Assembly: GCA_046349975.1 (NCBI GenBank)
Contig: JAXMBH010000005.1
Span: 124,001-188,000 of the forward strand
Direction: 5' to 3'
DNA: 64,000 bases
Source of the DNA: JABDGM01 sp046349975
GTDB taxonomy: Bacteria > Planctomycetota > Planctomycetia > Pirellulales > Lacipirellulaceae
Shown here piece by piece: positions 8,223 through 16,260 of this stretch. Positions within the stretch are counted from its first letter, which is position 1, and each line of letters starts with the position of its first letter. The notes beneath the pieces are model-generated. The model saw only the letters and a list, made by a program, of their open reading frames with translations. It was not told the DNA's origin and searched no databases. A program made the translations under genes and the position numbers.

Positions 8223-8297
8223 GTCAGCCCCCGGCTCTGCCGGGGGTATCCGCATCCCATTCGATGGCGAAAACCCCCGGCAGAGCCGGGGGCTGAC
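8223..8297. repeat. Perfect 25-bp inverted repeat (GTCAGCCCCCGGCTCTGCC family)
   Basis: The arms at 8223-8247 and 8273-8297 are exact reverse complements over 25 bp, with a 25-bp loop. Each arm is itself a hairpin: CCCCCGGC, TCT, GCCGGGGG. The whole can form a double cruciform and may act as a bidirectional terminator between the convergent TPR and DUF1080 genes. A degenerate single arm is found at 58237-58260. Confidence 0.8.
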
Positions 8298-8316
8298 AGA
8301 CACCTAGCGAAATGCC

Positions 8317-9060
8317 TCATTTCACTCTAAGTTCCTTTGCCTTGATGTTCTTAAACCACACGTTGTACCCGTGGTCCTGCAGGCCGATGTAACCCTTGCG
8401 CGGAAAGTCCTTGAGCGCTTTCGTGAACTTGGTGGCCGAGCCATCCGGCCGCTGGCCCGGCGCTGTCCATTCATCGCAATTTAGTTCGGCAACTTTCTCG
8501 CTGTTCACCTTCACCGTGACCCTGGGGCCCTCGCATCGAACCTCGAGCGTATCCCAATTGCCCGGACCGTGCGTGGCATTCTTCGTCGGCGGCACGAGAT
8601 CGTACAGCGCCCCAAAACTGTGCAGCCCCGGCTTTGCGTCAGCGAAAACTTGCACCTCGATCCCGCTCTGAACCGGGTCGGCCAGATCGCCGATGCGCAG
8701 GAAGACGCCGGAGTTGCAGTACGGTTGATCCATCTTCACGTCGCACTTGAACTCGAAGTCGCCGAATTCTTTGTCATAGACGATGACATAGCCGCCGGCG
8801 CCATGTGGGTTCAGCATGCCGTTTTCGACCTTGGCCGCAATCGGCTTGTCGGTGTTATTCTTCCAGCCGGTCGTGCTCTTGCCGTCGAAGAGCAAGACCC
8901 ACCCCTCGCCCTTTTCGCGCGGCGTCAATTCGTTGTCTGCCGCGTGAATGATTCTTCCGGACAGCGATATTGCAATGGCCACGCACAAGCTGAAAAGTCT
9001 CAGGCAAAGGCGCGGAGGCGCAAAGTGATGACTTACGACCGAATCGCCGCTGTAGAACAT
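8317..9060 (-). CDS. Secreted DUF1080 (3-keto-disaccharide hydrolase family) protein
   Basis: 247 residues. After the N-terminal signal segment (LFSLCVAIAISLSG ... IIHAAD) comes EGWVLLFDGKSTTGWKNN, the hallmark opening of the DUF1080 jelly-roll fold. GDFEFKCDVKMDQPYCNSGVFLR follows, and then the closing GYIGLQDHGYNVWFKNIKAKEL. Family members act in the periplasm on glycosides or 3-keto-sugars, or only bind carbohydrate. The only ATG giving a signal peptide is at 9058-9060. The codons for residues about 12-21 lie inside an arm of the inverted repeat 8999-9171, so part of the leader is repeat-derived. A GTG at Val27 is an alternative start but would shorten the signal peptide. Confidence 0.85.
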   Translation of the reverse strand: MFYSGDSVVSHHFAPPRLCLRLFSLCVAIAISLSGRIIHAADNELTPREKGEGWVLLFDGKSTTGWKNNTDKPIAAKVENGMLNPHGAGGYVIVYDKEFGDFEFKCDVKMDQPYCNSGVFLRIGDLADPVQSGIEVQVFADAKPGLHSFGALYDLVPPTKNATHGPGNWDTLEVRCEGPRVTVKVNSEKVAELNCDEWTAPGQRPDGSATKFTKALKDFPRKGYIGLQDHGYNVWFKNIKAKELRVK

Positions 9061-9171
9061 TTACGGTACTCCAACTCGATGATGAATCGCGATTTTGTTA
9101 ATCGTTAAAGCAGATATGGCGATCTTGCCACTGCCGTAGACTGTGTCTTCGCGCCTTCGCCTTTGCGTGAG
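8999..9171. repeat. Inverted-repeat element, CTCACGCAAAGGCG family
   Basis: The arm at 8999-9025 (CTCAGGCAAAGGCG, then GGAGGCGCAAAG) and the arm at 9147-9171 (CTTCGCGCC, TTCGCC, TTTGCGTGAG) are imperfect reverse complements. The same terminal sequence bounds the element at 37627-37801. The left arm overlaps the first codons of the DUF1080 gene. The rest lies between it and the PSP1 gene. Confidence 0.65.
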
Positions 9172-9187
9172 GCGTCGAATCGTAAAC

Positions 9188-9760
9188 TCACGCCGACGCC
9201 CGCCGCGAACCGCAGGCGCTCGCCACCGCGCACGACGAGCACGAATCGCAGCCGCCTTGGCCTTTCGCCTCTTCGGTGCCGCACCCGGGCCCGCAGCCTT
9301 CGATCAGCGTCTCGGTGAATTTGCGAAACTGTACTTTCGTTTCGTACGTTTCGGCCAGTCGTGCAGTGTACGCTTCCAACTCAGGCGTCACATCCCCCAG
9401 AAAATAAAAGAACAGCCCCTGGCCGTCGAACAAGTGCTCGACATCGATCAGCACCGTTTGCACGCCGCTCTCCGCGAGCATTTTCGCACAGTCGGCATAC
9501 GCTTCCTGCCGGTTTCTCTCCAGCCGAGCCTGCAGCAGCTCATCCTGCGCGGTGACGCCGCGCAGCAGTTCGCCGTCTGCTAATGCCAGTCCATCGGCAT
9601 CCTCGCGGTCATCCGGCGGGGTGAGCACATCGCCGAGCTCCAACCCACGGCGCGTGCGCACCACCACTCGGCTCCGCCGCGGATAGCGCACGCCGTCGAC
9701 CGCCGCGAAACGGCCAACCTGGCCCATGGCCCCGACCCGAACTAAATGAAAACGCGACAT
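9188..9760 (-). CDS. PSP1-domain protein (RicT/YaaT-like) with Cys-rich tail
   Basis: 190 residues from ATG 9758-9760, which gives MSRFHLVRVGAMGQVGRFAA. RYPRRSRVVVRTRRGLELG and the following segment correspond to the PSP1 core seen in RicT/YaaT; VLIDVEHLFDGQGLFFYFLG is its most conserved stretch. RicT-type proteins act in RNA processing and maturation complexes in Firmicutes and can carry Fe-S clusters; a similar role here is inference. The C-terminus is rich in cysteine (GCGPGCG, GGCDSCSSCAVASACG), suggesting metal or cluster binding. A longer in-frame start at 9856 would run into repeat DNA and lacks family support. It is divergent from bioB. Confidence 0.8.
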   Translation of the reverse strand: MSRFHLVRVGAMGQVGRFAAVDGVRYPRRSRVVVRTRRGLELGDVLTPPDDREDADGLALADGELLRGVTAQDELLQARLERNRQEAYADCAKMLAESGVQTVLIDVEHLFDGQGLFFYFLGDVTPELEAYTARLAETYETKVQFRKFTETLIEGCGPGCGTEEAKGQGGCDSCSSCAVASACGSRRASA

Positions 9761-9807
9761 TCCCCCATTCTCGCCAGCTAGGTAATCGCCGCCAAGCTCG
9801 AAAGTGC

Positions 9808-9920
9808 AGCAGGCACGCTCCGCCGTGCCGTAGCCTGCTGTTCGAAATGCGTGCATCGGTTGTCAGGCGAAGTGCCAGACTCTTCCGGAACGCTGCCACG
9901 GCAGGCGGAGCGTGCCTGCT
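9808..9920. repeat. Inverted repeat (GCAGGCACGCTCCGCC family) in a divergent promoter region
   Basis: AGCAGGCACGCTCCGCC at 9808-9824 is matched exactly in inverted orientation at 9904-9920, with further partial pairing inside (GTGCCGTAG versus CTGCCACGG). The unit lies between the divergent PSP1 and bioB genes, so it sits within or next to both promoters. Confidence 0.65.
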
Positions 9921-10020
9921 ACAATAAGCCACCTGAGTATGCCAGAAGTCGCTCCCCTTGCGTCCGCCGTGTCCTTGCCCATACTACGATGGCAACACTT
10001 GTATTTTTTCAGGAGCCACT

Positions 10021-11061
10021 GTGACGCACTCCACCATCCTGCCTGAGCTGAACGAAACCACCGCCTCCGCCTCCATTTGGCAACAAATGGCCGACGACGT
10101 GCTGGCGGGCGAATTGCTCTCCACCGAGCAAGCGCTCACCGTATTGGAGTGCCCCGACGACGAGCTGCTCGACCTGCTCTCAGCCACGTATCGCGTGCGC
10201 CGCCGCTGGTTCGACAACGAGGTGCAGCTCTATTTCCTGATGAACGCCAAGAGCGGCCTGTGCCCCGAAGATTGCGGCTACTGTTCGCAGTCGAAAGTTT
10301 CCGAGGCGGAGATTCCGCGCTACAACATCCTCAGCCGCGACAAAATTCTCGAAGGCGCCCGCATTGCCGCCGAGCGGAAGGCCCGCACGTATTGCATCGT
10401 CATCTCGGCCCGCGGGCCGAACGAGCGCGAAATGCGGGCGGTCACGACACTCGTGCCCGAAATCAAACAACAATTCGATCTCAAGATTTGCGCCTGCCTG
10501 GGACTGCTGACGCCCGACCAGGCCCAAGAGCTCAAGGCCTGTGGGGTCGATCGCGTGAATCACAACCTCAATACCAGCGATCGGTACTACAGCGAGATTT
10601 GCACCACGCACACGTTTGCCGACCGTCTCGCAACGCTGCGGGCTGTCCGCGATGCGGGCATGGAAATGTGCTCTGGCGGTATTATCGGCATGGGCGAACG
10701 CCGCCAAGACATCGTCGACATGGCCATCACGCTCCGCGACCTCGGCGTGCATTCGATTCCGGTCAACTTCCTGAATCCCATCGACGGAACTCCACTCGCC
10801 GGCCGCAGCGATCTCAACCCGCGCTACTGCCTCAAGGTGCTCGCCATGTTCCGGCTGGTGAATCCTGATCGCGAAATCCGCATCGCCGGCGGCCGCGAAC
10901 TTCATCTCGGCAGCATGCAGCCGCTAGCACTGTATGCGGCGAATTCGATCTTCGTCGGCGACTACCTGACTACCAAAGGACAGCCGGCCGAAGCCGACTA
11001 TCAAATGATTCGCGATCTCGGCTTTACGATCGTCCGCAATGCCGAAGGAACGCATTGCTAG
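10021..11061 (+). CDS. bioB: Biotin synthase (radical SAM)
   Basis: 346 residues from GTG 10021, with AGGAG at 10011-10015 placed correctly; this is the standard BioB size. It inserts sulfur into dethiobiotin in the last step of biotin synthesis. The radical SAM [4Fe-4S] motif is Cys81-x3-Cys85-x2-Cys88 (CPEDCGYCSQS). Other conserved parts are YCIVISARGP, the HNLNT block, CSGGIIGMGE, PVNFLNPIDGTPL and the late RIAGGRE that contributes the Arg ligand of the second cluster. Other bio genes are not in the window, so it appears to be a stand-alone gene. A start at 9958 upstream would add 21 residues with no family match. Confidence 0.97.
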   Translation: MTHSTILPELNETTASASIWQQMADDVLAGELLSTEQALTVLECPDDELLDLLSATYRVRRRWFDNEVQLYFLMNAKSGLCPEDCGYCSQSKVSEAEIPRYNILSRDKILEGARIAAERKARTYCIVISARGPNEREMRAVTTLVPEIKQQFDLKICACLGLLTPDQAQELKACGVDRVNHNLNTSDRYYSEICTTHTFADRLATLRAVRDAGMEMCSGGIIGMGERRQDIVDMAITLRDLGVHSIPVNFLNPIDGTPLAGRSDLNPRYCLKVLAMFRLVNPDREIRIAGGRELHLGSMQPLALYAANSIFVGDYLTTKGQPAEADYQMIRDLGFTIVRNAEGTHC

Positions 11062-11413
11062 CGGCTCAGACTCGCTAACCCCCAACAGAAAAATCTCGTA
11101 GTGACAGCCACGCCGTTTGTCACTATGATCCGCCGCCCTTGCGCATAGCCCGGCATTCCTACATTTAGGGACGCCTGCTTTTCGCACGCACTTTTCAATC
11201 ACGTAGCACTCGATGCCCACGTACCTTCCTACTCTGTTCATTCAACTCATCTTTCGCAACCGGAATTCTTTCCGGAATCGATAAACTCCGGCGCAGCCGC
11301 CGACGATATACGAGCGATAGTTCCATAAACTACCTACGTTCGACCGTGCGCCGGCCTGATTTCGCCGCCCACGTCGAACTCAAACGCTTTTCTTGATGGC
11401 AAGGATGCCGATC
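11062..11413. other. Spacer between bioB and the DUF11 gene
   Basis: 352 bases without a convincing gene. The only notable structure is a hairpin at 11099-11125 with arms TAGTGACA and TGTCACTA and an 11-nt loop. It has no T-run, so it is more like an operator or mRNA stem than a terminator. No clear promoter boxes could be assigned. Confidence 0.4.
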
Positions 11414-14014
11414 ATGACGCGTCACTTACTTCCGTGCGGCTGCGTGCTGAGCCTTCTGCTGGTTTCGACCACGCTCGCGCAGCAATACGCCAACCAATCA
11501 TCCGCGCAAGAGCGCGTTTCGCAGCTTCGCCCCGGCTGGTCACGCGAAGGTCTCGATCCCACCACGAACCGCGCCCGTTATGTCGTGGCGCCGGCACCGA
11601 TCCAAATGGTCGACGACTCCGAAACCGGTGCCCGCTCGTTCCTGCCCAAATGGCTCACGTGGCCTGGCAGCAAACCCGAGCCGCAGAAAAAACAGACCAC
11701 GAACAACCAGCGGCAGAACGCGCAAAAAGCCCAGAACGGGGCGCAGCAGCGGCCGCCAGCAGAAAATGAGGCGGCGCCGCCAGACCCTGCCACCATCCAA
11801 GACGGCCCGCTCCCAGGCCTGGGCGGATCACCGCTGCCGCGAGCCAATCGCCCCGGACCGGCAACACCAACGAACGCTGCGCCGAAGCTGAACGGCGCGA
11901 CTTCCGGCAGCACACAATCCAGCGCGCCGCAGCGATCCGCTCAAGCGAAGCCCCAGGCATCTGGATCGTTCGCACCAAACCTCTCCGGCATGCGCACCGC
12001 CTCGCGCGAGCCAGCGGCTCAATCATCATCGACGAACAACGCCAACAAGACACAAAGCTCGACCACGCGCAACTCTCCCGGCCGCCGCACCGCTCCACAC
12101 ATCACGCCGGAAGAACTCCGCCGCGAACTTTCCGGCACATTCCCGGCGACCAGCGGCGACAAGAACGCCGACGCCGGCCAGCAGTCGACATCCAACGCCA
12201 CAGCCGCCACCAAGACTAACGGCGAAAACCCAAGCGACGATTCCGACGCCGTAGTCTCCGACACGCCCGTCACGCTGCCGACTACGTCTGCCGGCGAAAA
12301 ACTCATGATGCCCGCCGTGAAGGCCAAGACCACCGGCACCGATCTCTCGAATTCCGAAAGTCATACCGGTGCTAATGCTGCGAAAAACTCGGCCGACGGA
12401 TCGGCCGCGCCACACTACCATCCGCTAACCGGAGGTGGCACCTCGGTACGTGTCCCCATGGCATCGCCTGCCACGCCACCGCCGCAAACCATGCGTGGCA
12501 AAGAAGCCTTCGGCGACGCCCTCCAAGCAGCCACTGGCGGCGATCCGAATGTACTCGCCTCGAACCAAACGCCCGTTTTGACTGCCGATATCCGCGGCCC
12601 CAAGCAAATCCTCGTCGGCCGCGAGTCGACCTATCGCGTGCGCCTGCAAAACCTCAGCGACGTGCTCGCTGAAGGTGTCGTCGTAACGGTCAAAATCCCC
12701 ACCGGCGCTGAGGTCGTGAACAGCAACGCCACACAAGGCTCAGTCCAGCCGGCGGGCGACCCTCAATCGCCAGGCCAGTTGCAATGGCACCTCGCCCGGC
12801 TCGATCGCCGCGGTAACGAAACACTCGAGCTGCACCTGATCCCGCGCGAAAGCCGGCCGCTGGAGCTCGGCGTCACGTGGACGCTCGCCCCCGTCGCATC
12901 GCGGGCCGTCGTCGAAGTACAGGAGGCCAAACTGAATCTCGAAATCACCGGCCCAACCGAAGTGCTGTTCGACAAGCCGCAAACGTTCAAGCTCACGATC
13001 AGCAACCCCGGCACCGGCATTGCGGAAAACGTAAAGATCGACCTGATTCCGCCCGGCGGCAGCCAGGACACTATCAGCAGCCATTCGCTGGGTGATCTTG
13101 CCGCAGGCACGAGTCAAACGCTGGAAGTGGAACTCACGCCGCGCGAAGCCGGCAAAATGATCGTCAAGGCAATCGCCAACGGCGACGGCGGCCTAACGAG
13201 CGACGCCTCCAAGGAAATCTTCTGCCGCAAGCCTGAACTCGAAGTCGACTGGCGCGGCCCAGCCACAAAGTACACGGGCACGCTGGCCACGTATTTCATT
13301 CGCGTGCGCAATCCCGGCACCGCTCCTGCGGAAGATGTTGTCGTCAGCACCACGCTGCCGGATGGCGCCGAGTTCACCAGCGCGAGCGAAGGCCAATCGT
13401 ACGACGCCGCCCGCCGCGCCGTCACCTGGCACGTCGGCACGCTCGGCCCCGGCGATGACAATTACATGGAACTCAAATGCGTCCTTAAATCCGCCGGCAA
13501 AAACATGGTGAAAATCTCGGCAGCCAATGGTGGCGGCGACCTCACCGATGCCAAGACCGCCGAAACGAACGTCGTTGCCATCGCCGATCTGAAGCTCGAT
13601 GTAACCGACCCCAGCGGCCCGGTTGCCGTCGGGGCGCAGGCCACGTATGAAATCCACGTCCGCAACCGCGGCGCCAGCTCGGCCAAAGAGATAAGTGTTG
13701 TCGCCCTGTTCTCGGAAGGCATTGAACCAGAGCAGGCTGAAGGCGCCCAATATTCCGTGAGCGACGGGCGAGTCTCCTTCAAAACGATCGACGAACTCGC
13801 GGCTGGTCGCGAAGCCGTCCTAAAAATTCGCGCTCACGCCGTGCAGCCGGGCACGCACATCTTCCGCGCCGAAGTCCTGTGCAAGGACCTCGAAATCAAA
13901 CTGGCTGCCGAAGAAACGACGCGGTTCTACGCCGACGACGTCACGCCGAGCGTCAACCCGTCGCAAAAGGAAGCGGCCAACCGCAGCAACGCCTTCAGCA
14001 CGCCTGTGAAGTAG
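11414..14014 (+). CDS. Large secreted DUF11/CARDB-type repeat protein
   Basis: About 866 residues. It starts with a signal peptide (MTRHLLPCGCVLSLLLVSTTLAQ). Residues about 90-380 are low-complexity, rich in Pro, Gln, Asn, Ser, Thr and Ala. The rest is made of four tandem immunoglobulin-like units of the DUF11 type. Each unit carries an NxGxxxAENV-like strand (LQNLSDVLAEGVVV, ISNPGTGIAENVKI, VRNPGTAPAEDVVV, VRNRGASSAKEISV) followed by an LPxGxE-like turn. Such proteins are exported and usually act in the cell surface or extracellular matrix. ATG 11414 is favoured by AAGGA at 11400-11404; ATG 11396 and 11405 are alternatives. It is followed by an outer-membrane-type lipoprotein gene on the same strand. 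Confidence 0.8.
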   Translation: MTRHLLPCGCVLSLLLVSTTLAQQYANQSSAQERVSQLRPGWSREGLDPTTNRARYVVAPAPIQMVDDSETGARSFLPKWLTWPGSKPEPQKKQTTNNQRQNAQKAQNGAQQRPPAENEAAPPDPATIQDGPLPGLGGSPLPRANRPGPATPTNAAPKLNGATSGSTQSSAPQRSAQAKPQASGSFAPNLSGMRTASREPAAQSSSTNNANKTQSSTTRNSPGRRTAPHITPEELRRELSGTFPATSGDKNADAGQQSTSNATAATKTNGENPSDDSDAVVSDTPVTLPTTSAGEKLMMPAVKAKTTGTDLSNSESHTGANAAKNSADGSAAPHYHPLTGGGTSVRVPMASPATPPPQTMRGKEAFGDALQAATGGDPNVLASNQTPVLTADIRGPKQILVGRESTYRVRLQNLSDVLAEGVVVTVKIPTGAEVVNSNATQGSVQPAGDPQSPGQLQWHLARLDRRGNETLELHLIPRESRPLELGVTWTLAPVASRAVVEVQEAKLNLEITGPTEVLFDKPQTFKLTISNPGTGIAENVKIDLIPPGGSQDTISSHSLGDLAAGTSQTLEVELTPREAGKMIVKAIANGDGGLTSDASKEIFCRKPELEVDWRGPATKYTGTLATYFIRVRNPGTAPAEDVVVSTTLPDGAEFTSASEGQSYDAARRAVTWHVGTLGPGDDNYMELKCVLKSAGKNMVKISAANGGGDLTDAKTAETNVVAIADLKLDVTDPSGPVAVGAQATYEIHVRNRGASSAKEISVVALFSEGIEPEQAEGAQYSVSDGRVSFKTIDELAAGREAVLKIRAHAVQPGTHIFRAEVLCKDLEIKLAAEETTRFYADDVTPSVNPSQKEAANRSNAFSTPVK

Positions 14015-14304
14015 CCCGGAAGCTCCGGAGCCGCTCGCCCCCCCGGGGGGACCTTTAACAGCATTTTCCGGCGTTAGAGCACATCGCACGGCTAGCACCA
14101 GCCATCATGGCTGGCATGTTGCGACCGCGCCATCGCCGCGATGCCCTCTCGATGCAATCTCGCCGCTTCGCCAAACCGCCCATTCCGCGCCACTGAACTT
14201 GGGCGTATCTCGTGTGCCGCTATAATCCCCGCCGATTCGCCGGCGTTGTATGCTCCGCCGCCGCTTCGCGTCGTCACCGATTCGCCCGCGTCATTCGTCC
14301 ACGT

Positions 14305-15372
14305 ATGCTTCGAACCTCGCGCAATCTGATTGCCGCGTCGCTGCTGGTCGCTGCGACGTCACCGCTCACAGGCTGCGGCCTCACGCGCTCGACCGATACC
14401 ACGCGAACTGCCACCGAACAGCTCCTGATCTCCGATGCCATCGACCGGGCCGTTCAGAACATGAATCTGCAGCCGCTCGCCGGCCAAACCATCTTTCTCG
14501 ACGAAAGCAAAGTCACCGACGCCGTCGACAAGAACTACCTGCTCAGCACGCTCCGCCAACAGCTGCTGGCCAATGGGTGCGAGCTGAAGGAGAAACGCGA
14601 AGACGCCGATTTCGTTGTCGAAGCCCGGGCCGGCGCCATCGGCACCGATCGCAGCGACCTGCTGTTTGGCATTCCGACCACACCGGTACCCGCAATTCCA
14701 CTCGTGCAGCCACTTCCCTCCACGATTCCCGAAGTGCCCATTGCCAAACGCAAAGATCAGCGCGGTGTGGCCAAGATCGCGATTTTCGCCTACCACCGCG
14801 CAACCGGTACGCCGGTATGGCAATCCGGCATCGTCCGCGAAGAAAGCTCGGCCAACGACATCTGGATCCTCGGCGCCGGCCCCTTTCAGCGCGGCACGAT
14901 TTACGACGAGCACTCGAACGTCGTGAAGAACGCCCTCAAAGGCGAGCCGTCAAAAGAAGCCCTGCAAGCGATGCGGAAGTCGCGTAACCTCGGGCTCGCG
15001 AAAGAAGCGCTGTTCACTCCGCCCGAAAAACTCGTGAAGCAAACACCGCCTGCCGCGCAGCCAGTGGTCCAAGCTTCTCACCAGGAGCCCGTGGTGGCCG
15101 TCAAACCCACCGCTCCTGCGGCTACTCCGACTCCTGCCCCCGCGGCACCGCCCGCCGCGCAAACAGCCGCGACTACTGCCGCGAAGACTGCTCCGCCCAC
15201 GCCAGCCCAGGCCAATACAAAACCGGCAGCGGTGCCAGCCCCCAATCCGGCCGCTACCGCCACGGCAGCTCCAGTCCCCGCGTCCGTGCCTAAACCCGCC
15301 AACGTTCCGCCTGGCTCTTACGCCGGCGACAACGCCCCGCTGCCCCAGCCCCGCTTCAACTCGCCGCAGTAG
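14305..15372 (+). CDS. Lipoprotein with Pro/Ala-rich tail (DUF6655-like)
   Basis: 355 residues. The N-terminus MLRTSRNLIAASLLVAATSP ends in the lipobox LTGC, so it is an exported lipoprotein. The globular part (TATEQLLISDAIDRAVQNMN, QPLAGQTIFLDESKV, and later VAKIAIFAYHRATGTPVW) resembles a planctomycete lipoprotein family I recall as DUF6655; this was not verified. The last 100 residues are a Pro/Ala/Thr spacer of the kind that crosses the periplasm or cell wall. The start at 14305 places the lipobox correctly; a frame extending to 14212 would put about 30 extra residues in front. Function unknown. It is probably a surface or periplasmic anchor. Confidence 0.65.
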   Translation: MLRTSRNLIAASLLVAATSPLTGCGLTRSTDTTRTATEQLLISDAIDRAVQNMNLQPLAGQTIFLDESKVTDAVDKNYLLSTLRQQLLANGCELKEKREDADFVVEARAGAIGTDRSDLLFGIPTTPVPAIPLVQPLPSTIPEVPIAKRKDQRGVAKIAIFAYHRATGTPVWQSGIVREESSANDIWILGAGPFQRGTIYDEHSNVVKNALKGEPSKEALQAMRKSRNLGLAKEALFTPPEKLVKQTPPAAQPVVQASHQEPVVAVKPTAPAATPTPAPAAPPAAQTAATTAAKTAPPTPAQANTKPAAVPAPNPAATATAAPVPASVPKPANVPPGSYAGDNAPLPQPRFNSPQ

Positions 15373-15564
15373 GAACCGGTCAACTCTTCTGGAACGCTTT
15401 CGTCTCAATCTCAGACTAGCGTCCCAATTTGGGACTAACCAGGCAATCCAACGAGTAGCAGCCTCGCGATCTCGCATGGTACCCAATACGTCAAACCGCA
15501 ACGATTACCGACATTTTTGTGTGCCAGCAGCGCCGGTGCGCGAAAAATGTACAATTACGGCGAC

Positions 15565-15581
15565 TTGGCATACTCCTTGCT
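15565..15581 (+). promoter_or_regulatory. Sigma-54-type -24/-12 promoter upstream of csrA
   Basis: TTGGCATACTCCTTGCT matches the RpoN consensus TGGCAY-N5-TTGCW, with the invariant GG (15567-15568) and GC (15579-15580) exactly ten bases apart. Transcription would begin near 15592, giving a leader of about 80 nt before the csrA ATG at 15671. It would require an activator protein; none is encoded next to it. A separate TACAAT at 15550-15555 could be a housekeeping -10 box. Confidence 0.6.
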
Positions 15582-15670
15582 AATACGCGTGTCGTCGCAA
15601 CACGCGACCGCACGACGAAGCCAACAATGGCCGATGTCGCCACGCGATCGAATAGACAAGGAGTTCAGAA

Positions 15671-15976
15671 ATGTTGGTGCTGAGTCGTAAAGTTGGTGAA
15701 CGGATTCACGTTGGAGATGACATCGTTTTGGAAATCCGGCGCATCGCGGGCAACCGAGTCACGCTAGCCCTCGAAGCCCCGCGTAATGTGCGCATCCTCC
15801 GCGGCGAGCTCGACCAAGCCGCCCGCGAGTTCCGCCCCGCGAATGACCACGATCACGATGGCCACTGCCACGAAACACTAGCTATCGAGCTCGACCCGAG
15901 CGTCGCGACAGCGAGCCCGATCACCGTACTTCATACCCTGCCAGCGGAGGCAGTTGGGCGTCACTTAGTGACTTAA
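15671..15976 (+). CDS. csrA: Carbon storage regulator CsrA (first copy)
   Basis: 101 residues. MLVLSRKVGERIHVGDDIVL and VTLALEAPRNVRILRGEL are the RNA-binding strands of CsrA, with the conserved Arg at the end of the core (RILRGEL). CsrA dimers bind GGA motifs in mRNA leaders and change translation or stability. This copy has about 45 extra C-terminal residues, including a His/Asp cluster (NDHDHDGHCH) that could bind metal. The Shine-Dalgarno AAGGAG at 15658-15663 contains a GGA, so autoregulation is plausible. It has a sigma-54-like promoter upstream and a good terminator downstream, so it looks monocistronic. Confidence 0.93.
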   Translation: MLVLSRKVGERIHVGDDIVLEIRRIAGNRVTLALEAPRNVRILRGELDQAAREFRPANDHDHDGHCHETLAIELDPSVATASPITVLHTLPAEAVGRHLVT

Positions 15977-16044
15977 TTATTCGCCTTGATAGCAGGAGGT
16001 CTCGCCATTAATTCTTGATCCATCCCAACTAACTCCGCCCACGT

Positions 16045-16095
16045 CAGGCCGTCCGTCGCGTGCCCATTGTTGCGACGGCGGCCTGATGTCTTTTT
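16045..16095 (+). terminator. Rho-independent terminator after csrA
   Basis: CAGGCCGTCCGTCGC (16045-16059) pairs with GCGACGGCGGCCTG (16072-16085), giving 14 base pairs with one bulged T and a 12-nt loop, followed by ATGTCTTTTT. It is placed 69 bases after the csrA stop. Confidence 0.75.
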
Positions 16096-16260
16096 CGGGA
16101 TCGGAATCTTCGCTAGCAGCGCCGTCCACATTGCTCTAATTCCCGGCGTTTTCTATTCTTCGCGCCCCCAGCCTCGCGCTGGAACCTTGTCTGGCAATCT
16201 GTTTTGCGCGCGTCACGACGCCGTTGCATGTGCTGCCGCGCGCCTGGCAACTTTTCGCCC

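Noticed and set aside
16188..16208. Possible sigma-54 site before the lipase-like lipoprotein
   Set aside because: TGGCAATCTGTTTTGC has eleven, not ten, bases between GG and GC, which is not tolerated by the consensus.
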